From Pseudomonadota bacterium (lineage in GTDB: Bacteria; Pseudomonadota; Gammaproteobacteria; Xanthomonadales; Rhodanobacteraceae), in the NCBI GenBank assembly GCA_021793575.1, contig JAJYSM010000006.1, positions 17,041 through 81,040 of the forward strand: a stretch of 64,000 nucleotides of DNA, given 5' to 3'. Shown here in pieces: positions 31,833 to 40,074 of the stretch. Below the pieces are notes generated by a model. The model did not search any database, was not told the origin of the DNA, and worked only from the letters and a program-made list of their open reading frames with translations. Position 1 is the stretch's first letter; the number at the start of each line of letters is the position of its first letter. The translations under genes were made by a program, and so were the position numbers.

Positions 31833-32070
31833 TCGCCGCAACACGCGCACACCCATCAACGGCTCAACGGGTCGCGGCACCCCGGCCCGAATCTGGAGAT
31901 GAAGCTCCGGGTCAAAGAAAACACCTCCCCGTTGCCCTGGGATCAAAACCACCGGGGCCACCGGCAAGTCGTCCTTCGCCGCGCGCTGTGGATTGCGGGC
32001 TGCCGGGTGCGCCTGCCTTGCTGGTCGGGGCTGTCTGGTCCGCATACGCACCGATGACGGCAGCCGCCGA

Positions 32071-33429
32071 TCAGCCTGCGCCAAGACCTTCGATACTGGT
32101 ACTCGTGCTGACGTCAAACCCGGCCAGCTCGGCAAACCGTCGCCCGCGCTCCGCATAATCCTTGAACTGGTCGAAGCTGGGCGCGCCGGGCGACAACAGG
32201 ATCACGCCGCCGCACGGAGTGCGGGCACGGGCCGCGGTGATGGCGGCGGACAGATCGGCCACGCGCACGACGGGACACTCCACCGCAACCGCACGCAGGG
32301 CGGCTTCGATGCGCGGGCCGTTGGCGCCCATGCAGACGATGGCATTCGGCGGCGCGGTGCGCATCGCGTCGACGAACGGCGTCCAGTCCAGGCCGCGCTC
32401 GTGGCCGCCGACCAGCACCGTCACGGCGCGGCCGTGCAGGCTTTGCAGCGCGGCCAGGGTGGCCAGCGGGGTGGTGCTGATGGAGTCGTTGATCCAGTGC
32501 CAACCGTCGCGCTCGCCCAGCGGCTGCAGGCGATGCGGTAGCGGGCGGAAGCTGGCCAGCGCGGGGGCAGCAGCCAGCGCGTCCATGCCCACGTCGGCCA
32601 GCGCGGCCAGCGCGGCGCAGGCGTTGAGCGCGTTGTGCAGGCCGGGCGCAGCCAGCTGCGTGATGGGGAACACCGGCTGCGCGCCGCGCCGGATGAAACC
32701 CTCGCTCACATGCCAGCCTTCGGGCTGACCGAACAGCCGCCGCTGCGGGTGCGCCTGAGTGCGTTCAAGCAGCGCGGGCTGCAGCGCATTCACCAGCAGC
32801 TGCTGCGCTACGTCGGCGAGTTTCAGCTTGTCGCCGACATAACGCTCGCGCGAGCCGTGCCAGTCGAGGTGCTCCTCGTACAGGCTGGTGATGACGCCCA
32901 GCTCCAGCGGACCGGCCTCGCCGGTCTGGAAGCTTGACAGCTCGATCACCCACAGGTCGGCCGTCTGATCGAGCAGCTCCAGCAGCGGCAGCCCGATGTT
33001 GCCAGCCAGCGCGGTGCGCACGCCGAGCGAGCGCGCCAGGTGCGCCAGCATTGCGCTGGTAGTGCTCTTGCCCTTGGTGCCGGTGACGGCGATGACGCGC
33101 GCCTGCGGATGTTCCGCAAACCACAGCGCGGTGCCGGAGGTGAACCGCGTGCCCTGCGCCTGCGCGGCAAGCAGGGCCGGCGTATATGTGGAGATGCCGG
33201 GCGACTTCACCACCACGTCGAACTGGCTGAGCACCGTCGCATCCGGTTCGCCGGCGATGACTTGCAGCGCCGCATCGAAGATGCGCGCCGAAGCCACTTC
33301 CGCCGGACTGCACAGCAGGGTGAGGGGCAGCTGCGGCTGGCGCGCGCGCAGCGCGGCGATCACCGCGCGGCCCTCACGGCCGAAGCCCCAGACGGCGACG
33401 CGGCGTGCGGCCAGCTCAGCGAGATGCAT
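32071..33429 (-). CDS. murD2: MurD2, UDP-MurNAc-L-Ala--L-Glu ligase
   Basis: 452 residues. Mur ligase with the ATP-binding loop VTGTKGKSTTSAML near residue 115-130, the central-domain HNALNACAALAAL, and the C-terminal NDSISTTPLATLAAL / VGGHERGLDW segment. It is MurD-like but lies next to a gene of the MurL type, which is the arrangement of Xanthomonas: MurD2 adds L-Glu (not D-Glu) to UDP-MurNAc-L-Ala and MurL then epimerises it. The L-Glu specificity is inferred from this pairing, not from residues. The two genes are separated by a palindromic repeat at 33461-33548. An ordinary murD in the mra cluster would not be in this window. Confidence 0.85.
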   Translation of the reverse strand: MHLAELAARRVAVWGFGREGRAVIAALRARQPQLPLTLLCSPAEVASARIFDAALQVIAGEPDATVLSQFDVVVKSPGISTYTPALLAAQAQGTRFTSGTALWFAEHPQARVIAVTGTKGKSTTSAMLAHLARSLGVRTALAGNIGLPLLELLDQTADLWVIELSSFQTGEAGPLELGVITSLYEEHLDWHGSRERYVGDKLKLADVAQQLLVNALQPALLERTQAHPQRRLFGQPEGWHVSEGFIRRGAQPVFPITQLAAPGLHNALNACAALAALADVGMDALAAAPALASFRPLPHRLQPLGERDGWHWINDSISTTPLATLAALQSLHGRAVTVLVGGHERGLDWTPFVDAMRTAPPNAIVCMGANGPRIEAALRAVAVECPVVRVADLSAAITAARARTPCGGVILLSPGAPSFDQFKDYAERGRRFAELAGFDVSTSTSIEGLGAG

Positions 33430-33460
33430 GGCTGCATTCCCGGGCTTGCCTCAATGCCTC

Positions 33461-33548
33461 TGTGGGAGCGACTTCAGTCGCGATGCTCTTGCCGGGGCAG
33501 AAGCAAAGGCATCGCGACTGAAGTCGCTCCCACAGAAGTCGCTCCCAC
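33461..33548. repeat. REP-like palindromic repeat between murD2 and murL
   Basis: TGTGGGAGCGACTTCAGTCGCGATGC and its inverted copy GCATCGCGACTGAAGTCGCTCCCACA flank a 24-bp loop, followed by an extra half unit GAAGTCGCTCCCAC. The same unit occurs at 63750-63861. It is of the REP type common in Xanthomonadales and pseudomonads, and could act as a transcript-end hairpin. Confidence 0.85.
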
Positions 33549-33564
33549 GCTTGCAGGCGGTTCA

Positions 33565-34929
33565 TCAGCCGATGGCTGCCAGTGCGGGCTGCAGGCGCGG
33601 CGGCACGCGGTGTTCGGGCGAGGGCTGCAGCCACGGATCCAGCGCCAGTTGGGTGGCATCCAGCTGCGGCAGAATCTCGCTGCGGAAGCGCGCGATGAGC
33701 GCGTCCTCGGCCCACTCCGGGCGCTGGCTCAGCGCGAACATCGCGGCGCGCGCCTCGGCGCCCTCGCCCACGCACTCGAACGGCTTGTGCTCCTGGTATT
33801 CCAGCAGCGCGTCGAAGCCGGCGGCCTGCGTTTCATCGTCCAGCAGGTTGCGGCCGAAGATCGACAGCAGCCTCGGCTTGGGCAGGAACGGCGCCAGCGC
33901 CAGGAACACGAAGTGGCATTTCGGGCATTGCCCGCACCAGCGGTCGGCCGGCTTGGGACCGAGCAGTTTGAAGTTGCGGTTGCAGCTGGAGAAGATGTCG
34001 AAGTACGACGTGAGTTTGGCGAAGGCGCGGGTAATCGCCAGCTCCGAATACGGTCGCAGCAGCGAGCAGTAATCGAGGTCGGCCGCCACGTGCGTGTGCA
34101 GCCAGTCGCCCAGCAGCTGCTCGAACGCGTAGCCCTTGCTCCACTGGTGGTTCACCTGCTGGCCGTCGTATTCCAGCGTGGCGGCCGAGGCGGAGCGCTC
34201 GTTGGCGAACGCGATCGAGTCATGGCCGTACAGCACCGCCGCGACTGCCAGGATCGCCGAGTTCACCGCCGTCACCGGGATATGCCCGTTCCACGCGCCC
34301 AATCGGTTGAGTTCGAACAGCCCCGGCGCCAGCTCGCGCTGGATGTTGAGCTGGGCCAAGCCGGTGCGCTCGGCGCAGGCGGCGATCAGCGGCGAGTTGC
34401 CGACCCATACCGCGGTGGCCTCCGCGCCAATGGCCTTGATCGCTTCCACCGCCACCAGCGAATCCTTGCCGCCGCCGATGGGGACGAGGGTGCGGTGCGG
34501 AAGTCCAAGCGCAGGAGCACAAGCCTCGCGGGGAGTACTCGTTTTCGTTTCCGCGCCAAGGCGCGGAAACAGGACGCGCCCGCGCAGGTCCAGCCCGTTG
34601 CGGTAGGCGAACTCGGCCAGGCCGTGCAGATAGAGCGCGTCGAGCAGGTCGGCGGTGGCGTGGTCGAGCGGGCCATCAGCCAGCGCGATGGTCGGCGGCA
34701 CGCCGGCCTTGTAGTAGCTGACCCCGGCGACCAGATGCAGCAGCTTCAGCGCAGCATCGAAGGCGGCCTGGCGTTCGGCCGGCAGCGCCGGAGCGTTTGG
34801 AAAACGGATGCGCTCGACCAGCGCCTCGCCGTCGTCGAAGGCATACGCCAGCTCGGCCACGCCATCGGCGTAGCGGGCGTGGAGGAAGCGGAACACCTGG
34901 GTCAGGCGCGGTTGGATGGTTGCAGTCAC
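33565..34929 (-). CDS. murL: MurL, UDP-MurNAc-L-Ala-L-Glu epimerase
   Basis: 454 residues from GTG 34929. It has a PP-loop-like nucleotide site, PIGGGKDSLVAVEAIKAIG near residue 150, consistent with the ATP-dependent epimerisation described for MurL of Xanthomonas oryzae. A CGQCPKCHFVFLAL CxxC motif lies near residue 335. MurL converts the terminal L-Glu of UDP-MurNAc-L-Ala-L-Glu to D-Glu, replacing the need for free D-Glu from MurI. Its location directly upstream of a MurD homologue on the same strand is the Xanthomonas arrangement. The assignment rests on recognition of this family and on context. Confidence 0.85.
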   Translation of the reverse strand: MTATIQPRLTQVFRFLHARYADGVAELAYAFDDGEALVERIRFPNAPALPAERQAAFDAALKLLHLVAGVSYYKAGVPPTIALADGPLDHATADLLDALYLHGLAEFAYRNGLDLRGRVLFPRLGAETKTSTPREACAPALGLPHRTLVPIGGGKDSLVAVEAIKAIGAEATAVWVGNSPLIAACAERTGLAQLNIQRELAPGLFELNRLGAWNGHIPVTAVNSAILAVAAVLYGHDSIAFANERSASAATLEYDGQQVNHQWSKGYAFEQLLGDWLHTHVAADLDYCSLLRPYSELAITRAFAKLTSYFDIFSSCNRNFKLLGPKPADRWCGQCPKCHFVFLALAPFLPKPRLLSIFGRNLLDDETQAAGFDALLEYQEHKPFECVGEGAEARAAMFALSQRPEWAEDALIARFRSEILPQLDATQLALDPWLQPSPEHRVPPRLQPALAAIG

Positions 34930-34947
34930 TCTTCATTCTCCGGCGCG

Positions 34948-35015
34948 AACTGCTCCCTCTTCCCTGCGGGGAAAGGCTCGGCCTGTCCTGAGCCAGTCGA
35001 AGGAGGGTGAGGGGC
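34948..35015. repeat. CT-rich hairpin element with GTCCTGAGC..TCGAAGGA core
   Basis: CTCCCTCTTCCCTGCGGGGAAAGG, then CCTGTCCTGAGCCAGTCGAAGGAGGGTGAGGGG. It combines features of the CCCTCTCCCC/GGGGAGAGGG element at 38112 and of the GTCCTTCGAC element at 52399 and 53686, and looks like a composite or degenerate copy. Confidence 0.55.
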
Positions 35016-35180
35016 CGCGCTTGCCACCGCCTCCAGCATCACCTCAAGCACGCTCTCGATGTTCGTCAATGCGTCATTGTCCCTGAAAACCCTCGCAGGC
35101 GGATGGCGCGGCATGCGATGTGATGGAAGTGCTCCCTCGCTGCGAGCCCTGCGGCAGCGGCATGCCGACGCTTGCCTCAC

Positions 35181-35264
35181 CGTCATCCCGGCGAAAGCCG
35201 GGATTCCGTGCCTTGCAGACTGACAGGCCGGAGGCGCTGGATTCCAGCTTTCGCTGGAATGACG
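35181..35264. repeat. Palindromic element CGTCATCCCGGCGAAAGCCGG...CCAGCTTTCGCTGGAATGACG
   Basis: The ends CGTCATCCC and GGAATGACG are near-inverted, and each side forms its own small hairpin (CCCGGCGAAAGCCGGG and CCAGCTTTCGCTGG). This is a widely scattered intergenic element type in GC-rich proteobacteria. Only one copy is in the window. Confidence 0.75.
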
Positions 35265-35342
35265 AACTTGAGGCGGAATGGCTGGACTTGGCTGCAGTAT
35301 CTGAAATCTCGCGCGCGCTCCCCGGGAGGGAGCGCGCCAGGC

Positions 35343-37973
35343 TCAATCGTCCAGCACCACTTCCTCCGCCTCGTCGCGCAGGTTGTACGGGCTGGACATC
35401 ACCTTGCCGTAGGCACCGGCCTGGGCGATCAGCATCACGTCGCCTTCCTGCGCCTCGGGCAGGCGGCGGTCGGTGCCGAGCACGTCGCCGCTTTCGCAGA
35501 TCGGGCCAACCACCTGGTACAGCGCGGTGGCCGGTTCGTCGAGGCGGGTCAGGTTGACGATCTCGTGCCAGGCGTCGTACAGCGCAGGGCGGATCAGGCT
35601 GTTCATGCCGGTGTCCACGCCGAGGTAGCGCAGCGCGCTCTTGCCTTTCTGCTGGGTGACGCGGGTGAGCAGCACGCCGGCGTCCGCCACCAGGTAGCGG
35701 CCCGGCTCCATCCACAGCTGGTAGTGCGGGTAGGCGGCCTTCACTTCGCGCAGCACGCGATCCAGTGCGGCGATGTCCAGCCGCGCCTCGCCCGGATGCG
35801 ACGGCACGCCGAGGCCGCCGCCGATGTCGATGAAGGCCACGCTGCCGATGCGCTCGGCCAGGCTGGCCAGCTGGGCGTAGACCTCGCCCCAGTGCGCGTC
35901 GTCGAGTATCCCCGAGCCCAGATGCGCGTGCAGGCCGCGCACGCTCACGCCGTGCACGTCAGCCAGCCGCAGGAACGCGTCGAGCTGCTCCACCGGCAGG
36001 CCGAACTTGCTGCCGGCACCGCCGGTGCGCACCTTTTCGTGATGGCCGAGGCCGCGGCCCAGATCCACCCGCAGCACGATCTCGCGGCCACGGAACAGCT
36101 CGCCCCAGTGCTCCAGTGGGTACAGCGCGTCGAGCGACACGCTGGCGCGCGTGGTCAGCGCCCAGGCGTAGTCGTCGCGCGGCGCGAAGTTGGGCGTGAA
36201 CAGCAGCGGCGCGGTGTCCGGCACGGTCGCCAGCACGGCCTTCAGCTCGCCCGGCGAGACGCACTCGAAGCCGAAGCCCTCCTGCGCCAGCGCGCGCAGG
36301 ATCGCCGGATGGGTATTCGCCTTCACCGCGTAGTGCAGCCGATCCACCGCCGCCAGCGACTTCAGCTCGCGCGCCTGCTGGCGCACGGTGGGCAGGTGAT
36401 AGACGTAGCGCGGCGTGGCCTCGGCCGCCAGCTGCAGCAAACGCGGGCGCTGCCCGGCGTGCCACCACGCGGCGGCCGGTGCCGGCAGCTCGCCGCTGCC
36501 GTACAGCGCCTGCCAGCTGGGGCCGAACAGCGCACTGTCGTCGGTGCGCAGGGCGCCGGCGGCGATCAGCAACTCGTGCAGGTGAGGTAGCAGCGTGTCG
36601 ACCACTTCCTCGTCGACCACGAAGGTGAGGTTGAGGTTATTCGAGGACTGCGAGATCAGGTGCACGCGCAGCTGGCCGAACTCCGCCAGCACGCCGGACA
36701 GCGTGTGCAGCAGCGAGCGCATGCCGCGCCCGACCAGGGTGATCGCGGCGCACGGCGCGATCACCTTGACCCGGCACACCTTGGCCAGGTCGGTGGCCAG
36801 CGCGGCGATCGCGTCGGAGTCGAGCAGGTTCTCGGTGGGGTCAAGCGACACGGTGACGTTGGTCTCGGCCGAGCCGATCAGGTCCACCGACAGCCCGTGC
36901 TGCTTGAACTGCGCGAACACGTCGGCGAGGAAGCCGACCTGCTGCCACATGCCGACCGATTCCATCGACACCAGGGTGATGTTCTTGCGCGCGCTGATCG
37001 CCTTGACGCTGGGCGCGTGCTCGCGCACCTCGGGGCCGATCACGGTGCCGTCCAGCTCAGGCCGGTTGGTGTCCTTGATCAGCAGCGGCACGCGCGGCTC
37101 GCGCAGCGGCGACAGACAGCGCGGATGCAGCACCTTGGCGCCGGTCGAGGCGATTTCCTGCGCCTCCTCGTAGTCGAGTTTCTGCAGCAGCCGGGCGCCC
37201 GGCACCTGGCGCGGATTGGCGGTGAACATGCCGGCCACGTCGGTCCAGATCTCCACCCGCTGCGCCTTCAGCAGCGCGCCGAAGTACGACGCCGAAGTGT
37301 CCGAACCGCCGCGACCGAGCAGCACGGTGCGGCCGGCGCCTTTCTCCGAAGCGCCCTCGCGCGCGATGAAGCCCTGCGTGATGAACACTTCGCCCAGCCC
37401 GGCCAGCCGCGCGGCCAGCCGCGGATCGTGGCGCGAGTCCACCATCGAGGACAGCAGCCGCGTGCGCTCGTTCTGGTTCGGCAGCGCCACCGCCGTGAGG
37501 CAGTCGCGCGCGTCCAGCCACTCGGTGGCCAGCCCGCTGTGGCTGAGAAACGCAGCGCCGAGCGCGCTCGACATCAGCTCGCCGTGCGCCTGCACCTGCG
37601 CCTGCCACGCCAGCTCGCCGGTCGCCGCCGGGCCATCTGCGGCCAACTGCGCCAGATCGTGCAGGCGCGTGCCCAGCGTGTCCGGCAGCGCCAGCTGCAT
37701 GTGCTCCAGCAGCTCGTAATGCCGCTGCGCGATCGTCCGCGTCGCCTCGCTGCGCTTGCCGGCGTCGACCTCGGCGCAGAGCTGCTTGAGCGCGTCGGTG
37801 ATGCCGGTGAGCGCGGAGACCACCACCAGCACGCGCGCGCCCTCGGTACGGCGACCGGCCACCAGCTCACGGATGTTCTGCCAGCGCGGCAGCGTGGCGA
37901 CGCTGGTGCCGCCGAACTTCATCACGATCCAGGGGGCGTCCGCGGCAAGCGGCTCGGGGGCGGGCGGGGTCAC
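35343..37973 (-). CDS. lysAC: Bifunctional aspartate kinase / diaminopimelate decarboxylase
   Basis: 876 residues from GTG 37973, joining the first and last enzymes of lysine synthesis. N-terminal aspartokinase (about 1-480): VMKFGGTSV, LGRGGSDTSAS, and paired ACT-type segments such as ISARKNITLVSMESVGM and SQSSNNLNLTFVVDE. C-terminal diaminopimelate decarboxylase (about 500-876): YAVKANTH with the PLP Lys near residue 548, HLGSGI, GGGLGVPSHPGE, CESGDVLGTDR, and GAYGKVMSSPYNLR. This fusion is known in Xanthomonas and Xylella. It permits a lysine-responsive enzyme in which both activities share regulation. dapD and dapE lie about 7-11 kb away. Confidence 0.95.
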   Translation of the reverse strand: MTPPAPEPLAADAPWIVMKFGGTSVATLPRWQNIRELVAGRRTEGARVLVVVSALTGITDALKQLCAEVDAGKRSEATRTIAQRHYELLEHMQLALPDTLGTRLHDLAQLAADGPAATGELAWQAQVQAHGELMSSALGAAFLSHSGLATEWLDARDCLTAVALPNQNERTRLLSSMVDSRHDPRLAARLAGLGEVFITQGFIAREGASEKGAGRTVLLGRGGSDTSASYFGALLKAQRVEIWTDVAGMFTANPRQVPGARLLQKLDYEEAQEIASTGAKVLHPRCLSPLREPRVPLLIKDTNRPELDGTVIGPEVREHAPSVKAISARKNITLVSMESVGMWQQVGFLADVFAQFKQHGLSVDLIGSAETNVTVSLDPTENLLDSDAIAALATDLAKVCRVKVIAPCAAITLVGRGMRSLLHTLSGVLAEFGQLRVHLISQSSNNLNLTFVVDEEVVDTLLPHLHELLIAAGALRTDDSALFGPSWQALYGSGELPAPAAAWWHAGQRPRLLQLAAEATPRYVYHLPTVRQQARELKSLAAVDRLHYAVKANTHPAILRALAQEGFGFECVSPGELKAVLATVPDTAPLLFTPNFAPRDDYAWALTTRASVSLDALYPLEHWGELFRGREIVLRVDLGRGLGHHEKVRTGGAGSKFGLPVEQLDAFLRLADVHGVSVRGLHAHLGSGILDDAHWGEVYAQLASLAERIGSVAFIDIGGGLGVPSHPGEARLDIAALDRVLREVKAAYPHYQLWMEPGRYLVADAGVLLTRVTQQKGKSALRYLGVDTGMNSLIRPALYDAWHEIVNLTRLDEPATALYQVVGPICESGDVLGTDRRLPEAQEGDVMLIAQAGAYGKVMSSPYNLRDEAEEVVLDD

Positions 37974-38111
37974 GGGTAGGCGGGCCAGGTAGAGAGAAAA
38001 GTCCCGCCAGTGTTGCGCTGCGGCAGATTGATTGCAATGATTTTTCCGACGAGAGCGTTTGGACGTTTAGACATCCGTTTGAGGCACGGGTAGGATCACG
38101 GAGCACAAATT

Positions 38112-38249
38112 GCCCCCTCTCCCCTGCGGGGAGAGGGTTGGGGTGAGGGGCCGGGACTGGCTGTGCACCCACATCGAAGCAGAGCTTTTGATCAACATCT
38201 CCGCGAGCACCCGCCCCTCTCCTCAATCCTCTCCCCGAGGGGGAGAGGA
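38112..38249. repeat. Pair of CCTCTCCCC / GGGGAGAGG hairpins
   Basis: CCCTCTCCCC-TGC-GGGGAGAGGG (38115-38137) and TCCTCTCCCC-GAG-GGGGAGAGGA (38227-38249) are strong hairpins about 90 bp apart, with GGTTGGGGTGAGGGG after the first. They are scattered intergenic repeats and could end transcripts from lysAC or fumA. The rest of 37974-38277 holds no supported gene. Confidence 0.75.
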
Positions 38250-38277
38250 GGCTATGGCGTGCGCGGCGCGCACATGG

Positions 38278-39795
38278 TTATTGGATGACTACCGGGATCT
38301 TGCCGATGCGGGACTGCCACTCGCGCGGCCCCGTCGTGTGCACCGAGGTACCGGCGGAATCCACCGCCACGGTCACCGGCATGTCCTTCACTTTGAACTC
38401 GTAGATCGCCTCCATGCCGAGATCGGCGAAGCCGACCACGCGGCTGGCCTTGATCGCCTTGGACACCAGGTACGCCGCGCCGCCGACGGCCATCAGGTAC
38501 ACCGACTGGTGCTTCCTGATCGCCTCGATCGCGGCCGGGCCGCGCTCGGCCTTGCCGACCATGCCGAGCAGGCCGGTTTCGCTGAGCACCTGCTCGGTGA
38601 ACTTGTCCATGCGCGTCGCGGTGGTGGGGCCGGCCGGGCCGACCACTTCGTCGCGCACCGGATCGACCGGGCCGACGTAGTAGATGAAGCGGCCGCGGAA
38701 ATCCACCGGCAGCGGCTCGCCCCGGTTCAACATGTCGACCATGCGCTTGTGCGCGGCGTCGCGGCCGGTGAGCAGCTTGCCGTTGAGCAGCAGCACTTCG
38801 CCCGGCTTGAAGCTGGCGACTTCCTCCCGGGTGATGGTGTCCAGGTTCACCCGGCGCGCGTTGGTGGGGTTGTAGGTGAGCCGGGGCCAGTCTTCCAGCG
38901 AGGGCGGATCAAGCATCACCGGCCCCGAACCGTCCAGGGTGAAATGCGCATGGCGGGTCGCCGCGCAGTTGGGGATCAGCGCCACCGGCAGGTTCGCCGC
39001 GTGGGTCGGGTAGTCCTTCACCTTGATGTCGAGCACGGTGGTGAGGCCGCCCAGACCCTGCGCGCCGATGCCCAGCGCGTTGACCTTGTCGTAAAGCTCG
39101 ATGCGCAGCTCCTCGGTGCGGCTGGCCGGGCCGCGCGCGATCAGCGCCTGGATGTCGATCGGCTCCATCAGCGCCTCCTTCGCCAGCAGCATCGCCTTCT
39201 CCGCGGTGCCGCCGATGCCGAGGCCAAGCATGCCAGGCGGGCACCAGCCGGCGCCCATCGTGGGCACGGTCTTCAGCACCCAGTCGGCGATCGAGTCGGA
39301 CGGATTGAGCATCGCGAATTTCGATTTCGCCTCGGAGCCGCCGCCCTTCGCCGCCACGATCACGTCGAGGGTGTCGCCGGGCACGATCGAGACGTGGATG
39401 ACCGCCGGCGTGTTGTCCTTCGTGTTGGTGCGCTTGCCGGCCGGATCGGCCAGGATGCTGGCGCGCAGCGGGTTGTCCGGGTCGGCGTAGGCGCGGCGCA
39501 CGCCTTCGTTGACGGCATCTTCCAGCGAGCTGCTGAAGCCGTCCCAGCGCACGTTCATGCCCACCTTGAGGAACACGGTGACGATGCCGGTGTCCTGGCA
39601 CAGCGGTCGATGCCCCTCGGCGGCCATGCGCGAGTTGATCAGGATCTGCGCCATCGCATCCTTCGCCGCCGGTGCCTCCTCGCGCTCGTACGCGGCGGCG
39701 AGGCCCTTGATGTAGTCGACCGGGTGGTAATAGCTGATGTACTGCAGCGCGTCGGCAACGGACTGGATCAGGTCGGCTTGCTTGATGATGGTCAT
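38278..39795 (-). CDS. fumA: Class I fumarate hydratase (Fe-S)
   Basis: 505 residues from ATG 39795; the track start at 39948 adds 51 residues without family features. It interconverts fumarate and malate in the TCA cycle using an oxygen-sensitive [4Fe-4S] cluster. Motifs: RPLCQDTGIVTVFLKVG near residue 75 (first cluster Cys), AKGGGSEAKSKFAML near residue 150, GIGGTAEKAML near 200, a second Cys in IPNCAATRHAHF, and the C-terminal domain with GPTTATRMDKF. No class II fumC is seen nearby. The gene is preceded by about 280 bp without a gene. Confidence 0.93.
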   Translation of the reverse strand: MTIIKQADLIQSVADALQYISYYHPVDYIKGLAAAYEREEAPAAKDAMAQILINSRMAAEGHRPLCQDTGIVTVFLKVGMNVRWDGFSSSLEDAVNEGVRRAYADPDNPLRASILADPAGKRTNTKDNTPAVIHVSIVPGDTLDVIVAAKGGGSEAKSKFAMLNPSDSIADWVLKTVPTMGAGWCPPGMLGLGIGGTAEKAMLLAKEALMEPIDIQALIARGPASRTEELRIELYDKVNALGIGAQGLGGLTTVLDIKVKDYPTHAANLPVALIPNCAATRHAHFTLDGSGPVMLDPPSLEDWPRLTYNPTNARRVNLDTITREEVASFKPGEVLLLNGKLLTGRDAAHKRMVDMLNRGEPLPVDFRGRFIYYVGPVDPVRDEVVGPAGPTTATRMDKFTEQVLSETGLLGMVGKAERGPAAIEAIRKHQSVYLMAVGGAAYLVSKAIKASRVVGFADLGMEAIYEFKVKDMPVTVAVDSAGTSVHTTGPREWQSRIGKIPVVIQ

Positions 39796-40074
39796 GGGCG
39801 GCTTGGACTGGGTGAACAAGAGTGTCGGCACGGCGCGAGCGACGCCGCGCCAGCTGCCTATTGTGCCGCAAGCGCGGCGACCCGGTCCGGGCGATGGCGT
39901 GGCAAGGCCCGCCACGGGCATCGGCACGCTCAACGTGACCCACTTCAACGAGTTCCCCGACAGGCGATCAAACGGCGCTTCGCGCGGTAGCTGACACTGC
40001 GACCCGGATCACTCGTGTCCGGCTGAACACCGGCGCAAAGCCGACGGCGCTTGCCGGGATGGCGCCGAGCCAGC

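Larger units (their letters stand above)
34930..35342. other. Repeat-rich intergenic region
   Basis: About 410 bp between the murL start and the lysC-lysA stop. It holds two unrelated palindromic elements (see repeat entries at 34948 and 35181). No ORF with codon bias or a start signal is supported; track ORFs here are shadows built on the repeats. Confidence 0.6.
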
